A DNA stretch of 64,000 nt. It comes from Petropleomorpha daqingensis (GTDB lineage Bacteria; Actinomycetota; Actinomycetes; Mycobacteriales; Geodermatophilaceae). Location: NCBI RefSeq assembly GCF_013408985.1, contig NZ_JACBZT010000001.1, positions 1 through 64,000 on the forward strand, written 5' to 3'. The notes beneath the pieces were generated by a model. That model saw only the letters and a list, made by a program, of their open reading frames with translations, was not told the origin of the DNA and did not search any database. This document shows positions 1 to 8,319 of the stretch, piece after piece (the stretch's first letter is position 1; each line of letters opens with the position of its first letter). The translations under genes and the position numbers were made by a program.

Positions 1-2
1 CC

Positions 3-215
3 GTCACCGAGGTGTGGGTCGGGCGCAAGCTCGCCGAGCTGGAGTCGGCCTCCGGCGCCCGCGCCGCGTGGCTGGTCCGCTTCGGCGAGGCCCAGCTGCC
101 CTCGCCGAGCACGGTGCTGCAGGACGGCGACCACCTGGTCGTGGCCGTGACCGACGCGATCGCCTCCCGCGTGCACGACATCGTCGAGCGGGGCGCCGAG
201 GGAGGGCACGCCTGA
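3..215 (+). CDS. TrkA-type K+ uptake regulatory subunit, C-terminal fragment
   Basis: Only the last 70 residues are in the window; the gene begins upstream. The visible part looks like a TrkA_C (RCK_C) domain: hydrophobic beta strands ending in LQDGDHLVVAVTD, a typical domain end that binds a ligand or pairs with another RCK subunit. Its stop codon overlaps the start of the next TrkA protein in TGATG, so the two are translationally coupled. This matches the ceoB-ceoC pair of mycobacteria, in which two small TrkA proteins gate a K+ channel. The assignment rests on this fragment and the neighbour. Confidence 0.75.
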   Translation, partial: VTEVWVGRKLAELESASGARAAWLVRFGEAQLPSPSTVLQDGDHLVVAVTDAIASRVHDIVERGAEGGHA

Positions 216-889
216 TGCGCGTCACCATTGCCGGCGCCGGCGCCGTGGGCCGGTCGATCGCCGGGGAGCTGCTGGCCAACGGGCACAGCGTCATGCTCAT
301 CGAGAAGGACGGCCGCAAGGTCCGCACCCGCGCGGTGCCGGGCGCGGAGTGGGTGCAGGCCGACGCCTGCGAGGTGACCTCGCTGGAGGAGGCGCAGCTC
401 GCCACCTCCGACGTCGCGATCGCCGCCACCGGTGACGACAAGGCCAACCTGGTCTTCGCCCTGCTGGCCAAGACGGAGTTCGCGGTCAACCGCGTGGTGG
501 CCCGGGTCAAGGAGCCGCGCAACGAGTGGCTCTACACCGAGGCGTGGGGGGTCGACGTCGCCGTCTCGACGCCGCGGGTGATCGCGGCCCTGGTCGAGGA
601 GGCGGTCACCGTCGGCGACGTCGTCCGGCTGATGAGCTTCCGCAAGGGTGCGGCGAACCTGGTGGAGATCACCCTCGCCGAGGACACCCCGTGGGTCGGC
701 AAGCCGCTGCGCGAGGTGCCGCTGCCGCGGGAGACGGTGCTCACCGCGATCCTGCGCGGCGAGCGGGTGATCACGCCCTCCCCCGACGAGCCCCTGGAGT
801 CCGGCGACGAGCTGCTGTTCGTGGCGCACGCCGAGGTCGAGGAGCAGCTGCAGGCCGTGCTCGCCCCCGGGACCGCCGGCGCCCTCTGA
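215..889 (+). CDS. trkA: TrkA family potassium uptake protein
   Basis: A cytoplasmic regulatory subunit of a Trk/Ktr K+ transporter, 224 aa. Residues 1 to about 120 form a Rossmann TrkA_N domain with the nucleotide-binding motif GAGAVG near residue 7 and an acidic residue (IEKD) at the end of the second strand. Residues from about 140 form a TrkA_C domain. The ATG at 215 is chosen because it overlaps the upstream stop (TGATG) and the Rossmann motif follows at once; the open frame extends further upstream, but only across the previous gene. The paired fragment upstream suggests a two-subunit CeoBC-like gating ring. The channel subunit is not in this window. Confidence 0.9.
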   Translation: MRVTIAGAGAVGRSIAGELLANGHSVMLIEKDGRKVRTRAVPGAEWVQADACEVTSLEEAQLATSDVAIAATGDDKANLVFALLAKTEFAVNRVVARVKEPRNEWLYTEAWGVDVAVSTPRVIAALVEEAVTVGDVVRLMSFRKGAANLVEITLAEDTPWVGKPLREVPLPRETVLTAILRGERVITPSPDEPLESGDELLFVAHAEVEEQLQAVLAPGTAGAL

Positions 890-937
890 GCCCGACAAAG
901 CGCGTTCTCGCGGACCTGAGCCGGTCGAGCGTCTCCT

Positions 938-979
938 GAGCCGCGCCGTGGCCCGGCTCCAGAGACGGCGGCGCGGCTC
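938..979. terminator. Possible convergent terminator hairpin
   Basis: An 11-bp perfect inverted repeat (arms 938-948 and 969-979) with a 20-nt loop lies between the 3' ends of trkA and the DUF3159 gene. There is no T tract, so the call rests only on the dyad and its convergent position. Confidence 0.35.
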
Positions 980-1014
980 CACCGGCGTCGGGCCGCGTGC
1001 TCGACCTCGCGAGG

Positions 1015-1863
1015 TCAGGCGGCGGGTGCCTCGCCGGGGGGTTCCTCGGCGGCCTCGGCCTGCGCCGGCTCGGGGCAGCGGTGCCGGTGCAGCCGGGCCA
1101 CCACCCACAGGGTGACCAGCAGTTCGACGGCGGTGATCGGCAGGCCGAGCACGAGCGAGGCGGTGCCGAGCAGCTCGACGTCGTTGCGCTGGTACAGCAG
1201 CCCTTGGACGGCGACCCGCAGCAGGAACGTCAGCCCCCAGAGCGCGGTCAGCCAGCTGTAAGCGCGCAGCATGCGCCGGTCGGCCCGCCAGTGCTGCTCG
1301 GGCGCCGGGTCCTCGGAACGGCCGTCCGTCGCCTCGTCGGGCTCCGCCCGGTGGTGCAGGGTCGCGCTGACCTGGTCGATGCGCCGGCGCAGCCCGGGCA
1401 GCCGGTGCGAGGCCATCGCGCCGAGGTGGCTGGGCGCCAGGAACTCCGCGATGACGCCGACCAGCGGCCAGCGGAAGGCGATCGACCCCAGCAGGACGAC
1501 GCCGATCGCGGCGTTGCGCAGGATGCCGACCACGAAGAAGTCGCGGGCCTGCCCGGAGGCCGCGGCGATGGCGACCGCGATCCCGACGCCGATCAGGCCG
1601 CTGATGCCCTGCTGGACGCTCTCCCGGCGGACGATCCGCAGCAGGAAGACCAGGACGGCCACGCCCAGGGCGGTCCAGATGCCGACCTTCAGCCCGCCGA
1701 CGGCGTTGGCGACGATGAACGCGACCGTGGGCAGCGTCGCGTCGAGCATGCCCCGCCAGCCGCCGAGCTGGTCGAGCACGAGGTGCCGGTCGAAGGTCAG
1801 CATCGAGCCGCCCGGCTCGCGGTCCTCGGGCTCGTCCACCGGCGTTCCCCCCACCCCGGTCAC
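1015..1863 (-). CDS. DUF3159 domain-containing membrane protein
   Basis: A predicted multi-pass membrane protein of 282 aa, function unknown. After an acidic N-terminus of about 20 residues there is a run of hydrophobic segments, roughly residues 45-60, 65-80, 90-105, 110-130, 205-225 and 235-260, and a charged C-terminal tail. Family and order match the conserved actinobacterial block (Rv2693c position) between the trkA genes and the OB-fold protein. It is the last gene of a leftward run that begins at DUF4193, and a 13-nt gap separates it from the OB-fold gene. A link to K+ or envelope physiology is guilt by association only. Confidence 0.8.
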   Translation of the reverse strand: MTGVGGTPVDEPEDREPGGSMLTFDRHLVLDQLGGWRGMLDATLPTVAFIVANAVGGLKVGIWTALGVAVLVFLLRIVRRESVQQGISGLIGVGIAVAIAAASGQARDFFVVGILRNAAIGVVLLGSIAFRWPLVGVIAEFLAPSHLGAMASHRLPGLRRRIDQVSATLHHRAEPDEATDGRSEDPAPEQHWRADRRMLRAYSWLTALWGLTFLLRVAVQGLLYQRNDVELLGTASLVLGLPITAVELLVTLWVVARLHRHRCPEPAQAEAAEEPPGEAPAA

Positions 1864-1876
1864 CGCCTGTCGGCCG

Positions 1877-2254
1877 TCACCCGGCGCCCAGCTCGTACCA
1901 GGGGTTGTACATGACCTGCTTGCCGTCGAACGCGGCGAAGCGCCCCCGGGCGGTGAGCGTGCGGCCCGGCTCGATGCCGGGGATGCGGCGGCGACCCAGC
2001 CAGACGAGCGTCACCGAGCCCGACCCGTCGAACAGCTCGGCCTCGAGCGTGGGCACGGTCTCGCGCGGCGTGTAGACGACGGACTTCAGCCGGCCGGTCA
2101 CGGTGACGACCTTGCCCTTGCGGCACATGCTCACCGGCTCGCAGCCGGCGCTGGCCGCCTCGGCGCGGAGCTCCTCCGCGTCGATCTGGTGGTCGTCGGC
2201 GGTCAGGCGCTCCAGCGTGCGGGAGAACCATCCACGCGACTTGGCTTCGGTCAC
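1877..2254 (-). CDS. OB-fold nucleic acid-binding domain protein
   Basis: A small protein of 125 aa. From about residue 45 it has the strand pattern of an OB-fold nucleic-acid-binding domain (KVVTVTGRLKSV, then GSVTLVWLGR, then LTARGRF), as in the family at the Rv2694c position. The N-terminal 40 residues are charged and helical. The GTG start at 2254 overlaps the stop of the upstream hydrolase gene (GTGA), so translation is coupled. The frame stays open further upstream, but that stretch is the hydrolase gene read in another frame. The ligand, RNA or DNA, cannot be read from the sequence. Confidence 0.8.
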   Translation of the reverse strand: MTEAKSRGWFSRTLERLTADDHQIDAEELRAEAASAGCEPVSMCRKGKVVTVTGRLKSVVYTPRETVPTLEAELFDGSGSVTLVWLGRRRIPGIEPGRTLTARGRFAAFDGKQVMYNPWYELGAG

Positions 2255-3027
2255 GGTTCGAGGGTAATCCGCTTGACACCCTCGGTACGCCGTTCGCCCA
2301 CCCAATCGAGGGCGATCCGCCATGCCGCGCCTGTGGGGTCGATCACGCTCATGTGGTCGCCCGGGACGACCCGCACCTCGACGGCGTCCCCTGCGGCCGC
2401 GGCGACCTGCGCGTAGCGCTCGCTCTGGCTCACCGGGACCGTGTCGTCGGCGGCGCCGTGCACGCACAGCACCGCGGCGCCGGTCGGCAGCAGCCGGACC
2501 GGGTCGGCCGAGGGCACGTCGGCCGGGTCGGTGCCGAGGAAGCCCCGCACCGCGCCGTTCCCGAGCCCCTGCTCGTCGGCCAGGCCCAGGTCGAGGACGC
2601 CGGCCTGCAGCACCGCGGCGGTCACCCGGACCCGCGGGCCGGCGCCCGGCGCGCCCGCCGGCAGCCGGCTCCGCCCGGCCGCCCACGCGGCGAGGTGACC
2701 GCCGGCGGAGTGGCCGATCACCACCACCTCGGCCAGGTCGAGCCGACCGGGCGCCAGCTCGGGCAGGGTGTCGAGCGCGGCCGCGACGTCGGCGCAGGTC
2801 TGCGGCCAGCCGCCGCCGTTCCCGACCCGCCGGTACTCCACGGCGACCGCGGCCCAGCCCGCGGCGGCCAGCTCGGCGGCGAGCGGCCGGGCCAGCTCCA
2901 CCCCGTACGCCGCTCGCCAGAACCCGCCGTGCAGGACGACGGCCACCGGCGCCGGCCCCTCCCCCTCCGGCAGGGTCAGCTCGAGGAACTGGGCGGGGTC
3001 GGGACCGTAGGCGACGACCTCAGGCAT
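2251..3027 (-). CDS. Alpha/beta hydrolase
   Basis: A serine hydrolase of 258 aa with the esterase/kynurenine-formamidase layout. The oxyanion motif HGGFW lies at about residues 33-37, the nucleophile S107 is in GHSAG, and probable acid and base residues are in HGAADD and PGDHMS near the C-terminus. There is no signal peptide, so it is cytoplasmic. The start overlaps the DUF3710 stop by 8 nt, and its own stop overlaps the OB-fold start. The HGGFW and GHSAGG combination is typical of formamidases and small-ester esterases, but the substrate is not determined. It is an extra member relative to the minimal mycobacterial block. Confidence 0.85.
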   Translation of the reverse strand: MPEVVAYGPDPAQFLELTLPEGEGPAPVAVVLHGGFWRAAYGVELARPLAAELAAAGWAAVAVEYRRVGNGGGWPQTCADVAAALDTLPELAPGRLDLAEVVVIGHSAGGHLAAWAAGRSRLPAGAPGAGPRVRVTAAVLQAGVLDLGLADEQGLGNGAVRGFLGTDPADVPSADPVRLLPTGAAVLCVHGAADDTVPVSQSERYAQVAAAAGDAVEVRVVPGDHMSVIDPTGAAWRIALDWVGERRTEGVKRITLEP

Positions 3028-3715
3028 CGCGCGGCTGCTGGCCGGCCGCCTCCTGCTGCGCGGCGATCTGCGCCGCCAGGTCGGCGGGCAGGGTCATCGG
3101 CAGCTGCTCGCGCACCGGCATGGGCTCGTTGCCGCGGACGACGACGATCTCGCGGAACGCCTCCTCCAGGTCCTCGGCGCCCGCGCCGCCCTCGCCGGCC
3201 GGGCCGCTGAGCATGCCGCGCAGGAACCACCGCGGGCCGTCGACGCCGAGGAAGCGCGCCGGGCGGCGCACCGGCTTCGGCTGCTGCCCCGGCTGCGCCG
3301 GCTGCTGCACGGTCACGGTGCCGGCCAGCTCGGTCCCGAAGGGGCCCTCGGTCTCCTTGAGCGAGGCTCCCTGGCCGGACGCGCTGGTGGCCAGGTCGTT
3401 GCGGACGTCGTCCCAGATGCCACCGGCCCGGGGGGCGGCGAACGCCGACACCGACAGGGTCGACTCCCCGGCACGCAGGGTCGCGCCGATCACCTTCTGC
3501 TGCTGGTTGACGTCGACCCGCAGCTCCATGCCGGCGATCACCGGCAGCCGCATCGAGCCGAGGTCGATGCGCTGAACGCCGTCGTCGGGGGCGTCGGCCT
3601 CGTCATAGGGCCCGCTGGTCTCCAGCCGCTCGCGCTCGCGGTGCTGCGGCTCGGGCGGGACCCCGCGCTCGCGCAGGCTGCGGTCGATCCGGTTGCGCCG
3701 CCGTCCCAAAGGCAT
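3020..3715 (-). CDS. DUF3710 domain-containing protein
   Basis: A conserved actinobacterial protein of 231 aa, function unknown. The N-terminal 30 residues are very basic (start MPLGRRRNR). The central region, about 50-200, is a mixed alpha/beta domain with LPVIAGMELRVDV and a FLGVDGPRWFLRG segment that is a hallmark of the family. The C-terminus is rich in Gln and Ala. The ATG at 3715 comes 1 nt after the dut stop, so the genes must be co-transcribed. The pairing with dUTPase is retained across actinobacteria (Rv2696c-Rv2697c), which suggests a role near nucleotide or DNA metabolism; that is inference. Confidence 0.85.
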   Translation of the reverse strand: MPLGRRRNRIDRSLRERGVPPEPQHRERERLETSGPYDEADAPDDGVQRIDLGSMRLPVIAGMELRVDVNQQQKVIGATLRAGESTLSVSAFAAPRAGGIWDDVRNDLATSASGQGASLKETEGPFGTELAGTVTVQQPAQPGQQPKPVRRPARFLGVDGPRWFLRGMLSGPAGEGGAGAEDLEEAFREIVVVRGNEPMPVREQLPMTLPADLAAQIAAQQEAAGQQPRDA

Positions 3716-3716
3716 G

Positions 3717-4211
3717 TCAGTTCCGCCCCTCGGTCGATGCCCCGGCCAGCTCGCCGTGGCCGCCGGTGGAGCCGTGGCCGCCCTCGCCGCGGTCGCTGCC
3801 GGGCAGCTCGTCGACGGGGACGAACCGGGCGCGCACCACCGGCTGCACCACCAGCTGGGCGACCCGGTCACCGCGGCGCAGCGTGAGCGGCGTCGTGGGG
3901 TCGAGGTTGATCAGGTTGACCTTGATCTCGCCGCGGTAGCCCGCGTCGATCGTGCCCGGCGCGTTGACCAGGCTCAGGCCGAGCCGGTGGGCCAGCCCTG
4001 AGCGCGGGTGCACGAACCCGGCGTAGCCCTCGGGGATCGCGACGGCCACGCCGGTCCCGACCAGGGCGCGCTGCAGCGGGGCCAGCTCGACGTCCTCGGC
4101 GACGGCGAGATCGGCGCCGGCGTCGCCGGGCAGGGCGTACCGGGGCGCGGTCGCGTCCGGCGAGCTGAGGAGGACGGGGACGTCGACCTCGGGGAGAGAG
4201 GGCTCGGGCAC
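3717..4211 (-). CDS. dut: Deoxyuridine 5'-triphosphate nucleotidohydrolase (dUTPase)
   Basis: Hydrolyses dUTP to dUMP and pyrophosphate, which keeps uracil out of DNA and feeds thymidylate synthesis. It is 164 aa, the usual size of the trimeric family. All five motifs are present in order: [25 protein letters not shown] (holding the catalytic Asp and the base-specific hairpin), RGDRVAQLV, and a C-terminal Gly-rich arm [10 protein letters not shown] that closes over the triphosphate. It precedes DUF3710 by 1 nt in a leftward operon. The protein is full length with no missing catalytic residue. Confidence 0.97.
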   Translation of the reverse strand: MPEPSLPEVDVPVLLSSPDATAPRYALPGDAGADLAVAEDVELAPLQRALVGTGVAVAIPEGYAGFVHPRSGLAHRLGLSLVNAPGTIDAGYRGEIKVNLINLDPTTPLTLRRGDRVAQLVVQPVVRARFVPVDELPGSDRGEGGHGSTGGHGELAGASTEGRN

Positions 4212-4221
4212 GCCGCCGACC

Positions 4222-5079
4222 CTAGCCGCGCCCCTCCCGGCCGGTGCGGAGGTCGGTCAGCACCCGGCGGGCCAGGTTCTCGGTGGCCCTGCGGTTGCCC
4301 CGCCCGGCCACGGCGGCGCCCAGCAGGAACGGTGCGGCGACCGGGAGGCCGCGGGCCAGCCGGCGGCCCATCCGCCGGCTCAGGGAGCGCAGTCCGGCCG
4401 CCGTCAGGGCGGTGATCATCGCGGGCCGGCCCGAGCCGTCCACCGCGCGCTGCTCCGACCAGCTGGCCAGGTAGGCGGAGGCGGGCGCCGGCCGGCCCTC
4501 GAGCTCGTGCAGCTCGCCGAGCAGCGCGACCTCGACCGCGGCGACGAGCACCGTCTCCGCGCCGAGCTCGAGCGGCAGGGCGAGCAGGGACGGCGCCGCG
4601 AACCACTGGACGGCCGCCATGCCGCCCGTGGCCGCGCCGACGGCGGCGGTCAGCCGGGCGCTGCGGGCGATCAGCGCCTCTGCGATCTCGGCATCGTCCA
4701 GTCCGGGGTAGGCGGCGCGCAGCCGGTCCCGGTCGCGGATCGGCAGCCGCGGCGCGGCGGCGGAGAGCAGGTCGCCCAAGAAGGCCCCGGGCGTGCGACC
4801 ACCCGTGTCGGCACCGGGCGTCGGGTCGGCCTCGCGCCGCTCCCGCCAGGCGGTCGCGGCGCCGGCCACGGCGCCCAGGACGTCCTTGAGCCCGCTGGCG
4901 GCGGACGGGGCGTCGTCGGTGCCCGGCGAGGTGCCGAGCAGCCCCCCGACGGCGTCGGCCACCGCCCTCGCGGCGCGCGAGAGCGGGGTCGTCTCCTCGG
5001 GTTCGGTCGCGGGCGCGCGCACGGGGCGCGGCGGGGGGACGTCCCTCGCCGCGCCCGTGCGCGGGTTCCCGTCGGTCAC
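4222..5079 (-). CDS. Uncharacterised Ala-rich protein
   Basis: A protein of 285 aa that I do not recognise. The first 100 residues are Pro/Ala-rich and likely disordered. The middle, about 100-190, contains a [21 protein letters not shown] helix pair and hydrophobic stretches ([41 protein letters not shown]) that could be amphipathic or membrane-embedded. The C-terminus is basic. The GTG at 5079 is chosen because the frame further upstream runs through the DUF4193 gene; it starts 7 nt after that gene's stop. It occupies the place of Rv2698 in mycobacteria but does not resemble a simple membrane protein of that kind. Confidence 0.7.
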   Translation of the reverse strand: MTDGNPRTGAARDVPPPRPVRAPATEPEETTPLSRAARAVADAVGGLLGTSPGTDDAPSAASGLKDVLGAVAGAATAWRERREADPTPGADTGGRTPGAFLGDLLSAAAPRLPIRDRDRLRAAYPGLDDAEIAEALIARSARLTAAVGAATGGMAAVQWFAAPSLLALPLELGAETVLVAAVEVALLGELHELEGRPAPASAYLASWSEQRAVDGSGRPAMITALTAAGLRSLSRRMGRRLARGLPVAAPFLLGAAVAGRGNRRATENLARRVLTDLRTGREGRG

Positions 5080-5086
5080 GACGGGA

Positions 5087-5389
5087 TCAGGCAGCGCAGT
5101 CCCGGCAGTACATCTGGTCGCCGCGGGTGGCGGCCAGACGGCTGCGGTGCTGCACCAGGAAGCAGCGCGAGCAGGTGAACTCGTCCTCCTGCTTGGGCAG
5201 CACGCGGACGGTGAGCTCCTCGTTCGACAGGTCGGCGCCGGGGAGCTCGAGGTTCTCGTTGAAGTCGGTCTCGTCGACGTCGACCGATGCGGACTGCGCC
5301 TCGGCGCGACGGGCCTTGAGCTCCTCGAGCGAGTCCTCGCCCAGCTCGTCGGCCTCGCTCCGCCGTGGGGCGTCGTAGTCGGTGGCCAT
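5087..5389 (-). CDS. DUF4193 family zinc-ribbon protein
   Basis: An acidic protein of 100 aa with two CxxC pairs in the C-terminal half (CSRC and CRDC), which form a probable zinc ribbon. The N-terminal half is acidic (YDAPRR, then DELGEDSLEELKARR). Members of the family are found throughout actinobacteria next to dut and suhB (Rv2699c position). The function is unknown; its size and zinc ribbon would suit an RNA polymerase- or ribosome-associated factor, but that is inference. The ATG at 5389 has a strong GGAGGAG ribosome site a few bases before it. It is probably the first gene of the leftward operon. Confidence 0.88.
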   Translation of the reverse strand: MATDYDAPRRSEADELGEDSLEELKARRAEAQSASVDVDETDFNENLELPGADLSNEELTVRVLPKQEDEFTCSRCFLVQHRSRLAATRGDQMYCRDCAA

Positions 5390-5707
5390 GGGGTGTGCCC
5401 CTCCTCCGGGGTTGCTCGCGGGCGTCCTGCCCGCGTTCGTCTGACGGCGGCGGGGGTGCCCGCCGTCCTGGCCGGCCGCCCGAGAGCGGCCGGAGGTCTG
5501 GTGCCGGATCCCCATCGCTGGGTCCCCGGCGGGTCCTGCTCTCCGGTCTCGCACCGTGCCCTTCGGCGGTCGAGGGGCGTTCGGTTGCGAGACCGGCAGC
5601 CCCCCAACGCCGCGAGGCCCCCGTTTGTGCCCGGCGCTGGATCGCCCACACCTCGGGGCCCGGGACGGGTCGGAGGGGTGGGGAGCGCCAGAGGTTACCC
5701 TGCCGCC
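5390..5707. other. Divergent intergenic region, DUF4193 / phosphotransferase
   Basis: 318 nt without a gene. It must hold the promoter of the leftward DUF4193-dut operon, although I see no convincing -35/-10 pair for it. A 7-bp hairpin CGCGGGC-N5-GCCCGCG lies at 5417-5435, inside what would be the DUF4193 leader. The right end carries the -10-like hexamer of the phosphotransferase gene. Open frames crossing the region are compositional. Confidence 0.5.
5696..5701 (+). promoter_or_regulatory. -10-like hexamer TACCCT, probable leaderless start
   Basis: TACCCT ends 6 nt before the GTG at 5708 and no Shine-Dalgarno sequence is present. Transcription would begin at or next to the start codon. No good -35 is visible. 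Confidence 0.4.
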
Positions 5708-6754
5708 GTGTCGACTCCTGTGGGTGCTGATCCAGCCGTCGTCGGGCCCTATCTCGCCACCGTGCTCGGGGACGAGAAGTGGCGCCAGGTCTCCGTCGCG
5801 CTCATCGCTGCGGGCATGTCGAATCTCACCTACACGGTCACCCCGGCAGGGGGTTCACCCGACGAGGCGGTGATCCTCCGCCGGCCCCCGACCGGCGCCG
5901 TCCTCGCCACCGCGCACGACATGGCGCGCGAGTACACGGTGATCACCGCGCTCGGCCCGACCGACGTCCCGGTGCCGCGCACCCTGCACCTCTGCGACGA
6001 CCCGGCCGTGCTCGGTGCGCCGTTCTACGTGATGGAGCGGGTCGAGGGGGTGCACATCGTCAAGGACATCCCCGCCGGGTACGCCGACGCCCCCGAGCAG
6101 CGCCGGGCGATCGGCGAGGGGCTGGTCGACGTCCTGGCCGACCTGCACGGCGTCGACTACGCGACGGTCGGGCTGGGCGAGTTCGGCCGGCCCGAGGGGT
6201 TCCTGGCCCGCCAGGTGCGCCGGTGGGCCAAGCAGTGGGACGCCACCCGCGACCGCGACCGGCCGGGCATGGACGCGCTCGGGGCCCGGCTGGCCGAGAC
6301 CGTGCCGACGACGCAGCGCGACGCCGTCGTCCACGGGGACTACCGGCTCGACAACTGCCTGCTCGACCCGGGCGTCCCCGGGCGGATCCGCGCCGTCCTC
6401 GACTGGGAGATGTCCACCCTCGGCGACCCGCTCGCCGACCTCGCGCTGCTGCTCGTCTACTGGCCGCAGCCCGGTGAGGACCTCCCGGCGACCCAGAGCA
6501 CGGTGACCGCGCTGCCCGGCTTCCCGAGCCGCGAGCAGGTCGCCGAGCGGTACGCCGTGCGCACCGGGCTCGACCTGTCCGGCATCAGCTGGTACGTGGG
6601 GTTCGCCTACTTCAAGTTCGCCGCGATCGTGGCCGGCATCGTCGCGCGCTCGGCGGCCGGGGCGATGGCGGGCAAGGACACGTCCGGCTACGCAGACCGC
6701 ATCGACCCGTGCGTGGAGTTGGGACGCGCCGCTCTGGACCACGGTGCGATCTAG
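5708..6754 (+). CDS. Phosphotransferase family protein (APH/ACAD10-like kinase fold)
   Basis: A protein of 348 aa with the aminoglycoside phosphotransferase/choline kinase fold. The nucleotide-binding N-lobe covers residues 1 to about 115. The catalytic loop is HGDYRLDN (H209, D211, N216) and the metal-binding motif is LDWEMSTLGDP (D232). These residues are intact, so kinase activity is plausible. The DWEMSTLGDPLADLA form is typical of relatives fused or linked to acyl-CoA dehydrogenases (ACAD10-like) rather than of drug-resistance enzymes, so a hydroxyacyl-CoA or small-alcohol substrate is more likely than an antibiotic. The GTG at 5708 is chosen because the upstream frame is compositional and a -10-like hexamer lies just before it. 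Confidence 0.85.
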   Translation: MSTPVGADPAVVGPYLATVLGDEKWRQVSVALIAAGMSNLTYTVTPAGGSPDEAVILRRPPTGAVLATAHDMAREYTVITALGPTDVPVPRTLHLCDDPAVLGAPFYVMERVEGVHIVKDIPAGYADAPEQRRAIGEGLVDVLADLHGVDYATVGLGEFGRPEGFLARQVRRWAKQWDATRDRDRPGMDALGARLAETVPTTQRDAVVHGDYRLDNCLLDPGVPGRIRAVLDWEMSTLGDPLADLALLLVYWPQPGEDLPATQSTVTALPGFPSREQVAERYAVRTGLDLSGISWYVGFAYFKFAAIVAGIVARSAAGAMAGKDTSGYADRIDPCVELGRAALDHGAI

Positions 6755-6805
6755 CCCGCTTCCGCGGCCCTAGACTCCCGCCGACCATCAGCGAGGAGGC
6801 AGGCG

Positions 6806-7363
6806 TTGACGAGCGGTGTGGGTGAACGAACGGACCGGCCACCGGTCCGGGCGCGCAGTGGACGGCGTCCGCTGCCGCCGATCATCTTCCTGCTCGTCCT
6901 GGCCATCGCCGCTCTCGGCGTGTGGTGGAACGTCTTCCGTGCCGACTCCGAGCACCAGGCCGACGTGAAGGCCGCGTGCAGCACCGCCTCGGCCGCGGCG
7001 CCGTCGCTGGACCCGACCACGGTGCACCTGCGGGTGCGCAACGCCACCGACACCCAGGGCCTGGCCAGCCAGGCCGCGCAGGCCCTGCAGGCGCTCGGGT
7101 TCGTGGTCGACCAGACCGACAACGACGACAGCGGCCGCGAGGTGAAGGGCGTCGGCGAGATCCGCTTCGGCCCGCGCGGCGCCGACACCGCCCGGTTCGT
7201 CGGGCTCTACATCCCCAAGGCGACGCTGTACCAGGACACCCGGGCGACCGCGGTCGTCGACGTCGTCATCGGGCCGGACTTCGACCCGACGAACAGCGTG
7301 GCCACCGCCGAGGACGCCGCAGGGGCGCTGGCCGCGGGAGCGAGCGCCGCCGCCGCCTGTTGA
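6806..7363 (+). CDS. cei: Envelope integrity protein Cei-like, LytR C-terminal domain
   Basis: A single-pass membrane protein of 185 aa. A basic cytoplasmic N-terminus (about 25 residues) is followed by one transmembrane helix (about residues 27-47, PIIFLLVLAIAALGVWW) and an extracytoplasmic LytR_C domain (about 70-165) beginning VHLRVRNATD. Its place between DUF4193 and suhB matches Rv2700, the cell-envelope integrity gene of mycobacteria. The start is TTG at 6806, chosen for the GAGGAGG ribosome site 8 nt before it. A GTG at 6818 is an alternative. It probably binds or positions cell-wall polymers; no catalytic LytR-CpsA-Psr domain is present. Confidence 0.85.
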   Translation: MTSGVGERTDRPPVRARSGRRPLPPIIFLLVLAIAALGVWWNVFRADSEHQADVKAACSTASAAAPSLDPTTVHLRVRNATDTQGLASQAAQALQALGFVVDQTDNDDSGREVKGVGEIRFGPRGADTARFVGLYIPKATLYQDTRATAVVDVVIGPDFDPTNSVATAEDAAGALAAGASAAAAC

Positions 7364-7426
7364 AGGACCACCCTTCCCCCACGCCTCGCACGCTCGGCGC
7401 GGGTCCCTGAAGGGCGGCCAGGTGTG

Positions 7427-8251
7427 TCAGCTGGCGTGCAGACGTTGCAGTAGGGCTACGAACGGCTCGGCCACGGACGGCGCGGCGGCGATGCCCAGCG
7501 GCCGGCCGAAGGGGTGGCCGGGTAGCCCGGTGACGACGGCACCGGCCTCGGCGGCCACCAGGGAGCCGGCCGACCAGTCCCACGGGTTGAGGTGCGCCTC
7601 GTAGTAGGCGTCCACCCGACCGGCCGCCACGTTGCACAGGTCCAGCGCCGCCGAGCCGATGCGGCGGATGTCACGGACCTCCGGCAGCAGCCGCGCCACG
7701 ATCGCGCCCTGGGCCTGCCGCTGCTCGGCGCGGTAGCCGAAGCCGGTGGCGACCAGCGTCTGCTCCAGCGACGCCGGCGCCGAGCACCGCAGGGGTGCCG
7801 GTTCCCGCCCGGGCGACGAGACGTGCGCGCCACCGCCCAGCGTCGCCGTGAACAGCTCCCCCGTCGCGACGTTCAGCACGGCGCCGGCCACCACGCGGCC
7901 GTCGACCTCCGCGGCGATCGACACCGCGTAGGCGGGCACGCCGTAGACGAAGTTGGTCGTGCCGTCGATCGGGTCGACGACCCAGCGGACCCCGGTCGTG
8001 CCGGGTCGCTCGCCGCCCTCCTCCCCCAGCAGACCGTCGTCCGGGCGGGCGCCGAGGAGCCGGCCGATGACGAGGTCCTCGCTGGCCCGGTCGACGGCGG
8101 TCACCAGGTCCACCGCGCTGGACTTCACGTCGACGTCGTCGCCCGCCGTCGCCCGGCCGCGCGCCACCAGGTCGGCCGCCTCGCGGGCCGTGGCCACCGC
8201 CAGGTCAAGCAGCTCGGAGGCGGTCGGGCGGGCGTCGGGCGAGGAGGTCAC
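7427..8251 (-). CDS. suhB: Inositol monophosphatase family protein
   Basis: A Mg2+-dependent phosphatase of the IMPase family, 274 aa. Metal-binding motifs are GEEGGE (E78) and DPIDGTTNF (D93, D96), with the third metal ligand in NPWDWSAG near residue 220. It would release inositol from inositol-1-phosphate, used in actinobacteria for phosphatidylinositol and mycothiol. The position between cei and ppgK equals Rv2701c (suhB). It is transcribed toward cei and divergently from ppgK. Related phosphatases act on other sugar phosphates, so the substrate is by family. Confidence 0.92.
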   Translation of the reverse strand: MTSSPDARPTASELLDLAVATAREAADLVARGRATAGDDVDVKSSAVDLVTAVDRASEDLVIGRLLGARPDDGLLGEEGGERPGTTGVRWVVDPIDGTTNFVYGVPAYAVSIAAEVDGRVVAGAVLNVATGELFTATLGGGAHVSSPGREPAPLRCSAPASLEQTLVATGFGYRAEQRQAQGAIVARLLPEVRDIRRIGSAALDLCNVAAGRVDAYYEAHLNPWDWSAGSLVAAEAGAVVTGLPGHPFGRPLGIAAAPSVAEPFVALLQRLHAS

Positions 8252-8307
8252 AGGTGCGATCCTGCCCGAGCGGCGGCCGTCGCCGTTCCGGCTGTCGCCC
8301 CGATCAC

Positions 8308-8313
8308 TACGCT
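8308..8313 (+). promoter_or_regulatory. -10-like hexamer TACGCT, probable leaderless start
   Basis: TACGCT ends 6 nt before the GTG of ppgK and there is no ribosome site between them. It lies in the 68-nt suhB-ppgK divergent gap. Confidence 0.4.
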
Positions 8314-8319
8314 GACGCC

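Noticed and set aside
2241-2275. T-loop-like GGTTCGA that could suggest a tRNA 3' part
   Set aside because: There is no matching acceptor stem, anticodon arm or CCA, and the site lies inside the overlap of two protein genes.
5390-5554. N-terminal extension of DUF4193 to a start near 5554
   Set aside because: The extension is Arg/Gly/Pro-rich and compositional, and the ATG at 5389 has an excellent ribosome site and matches the family length.
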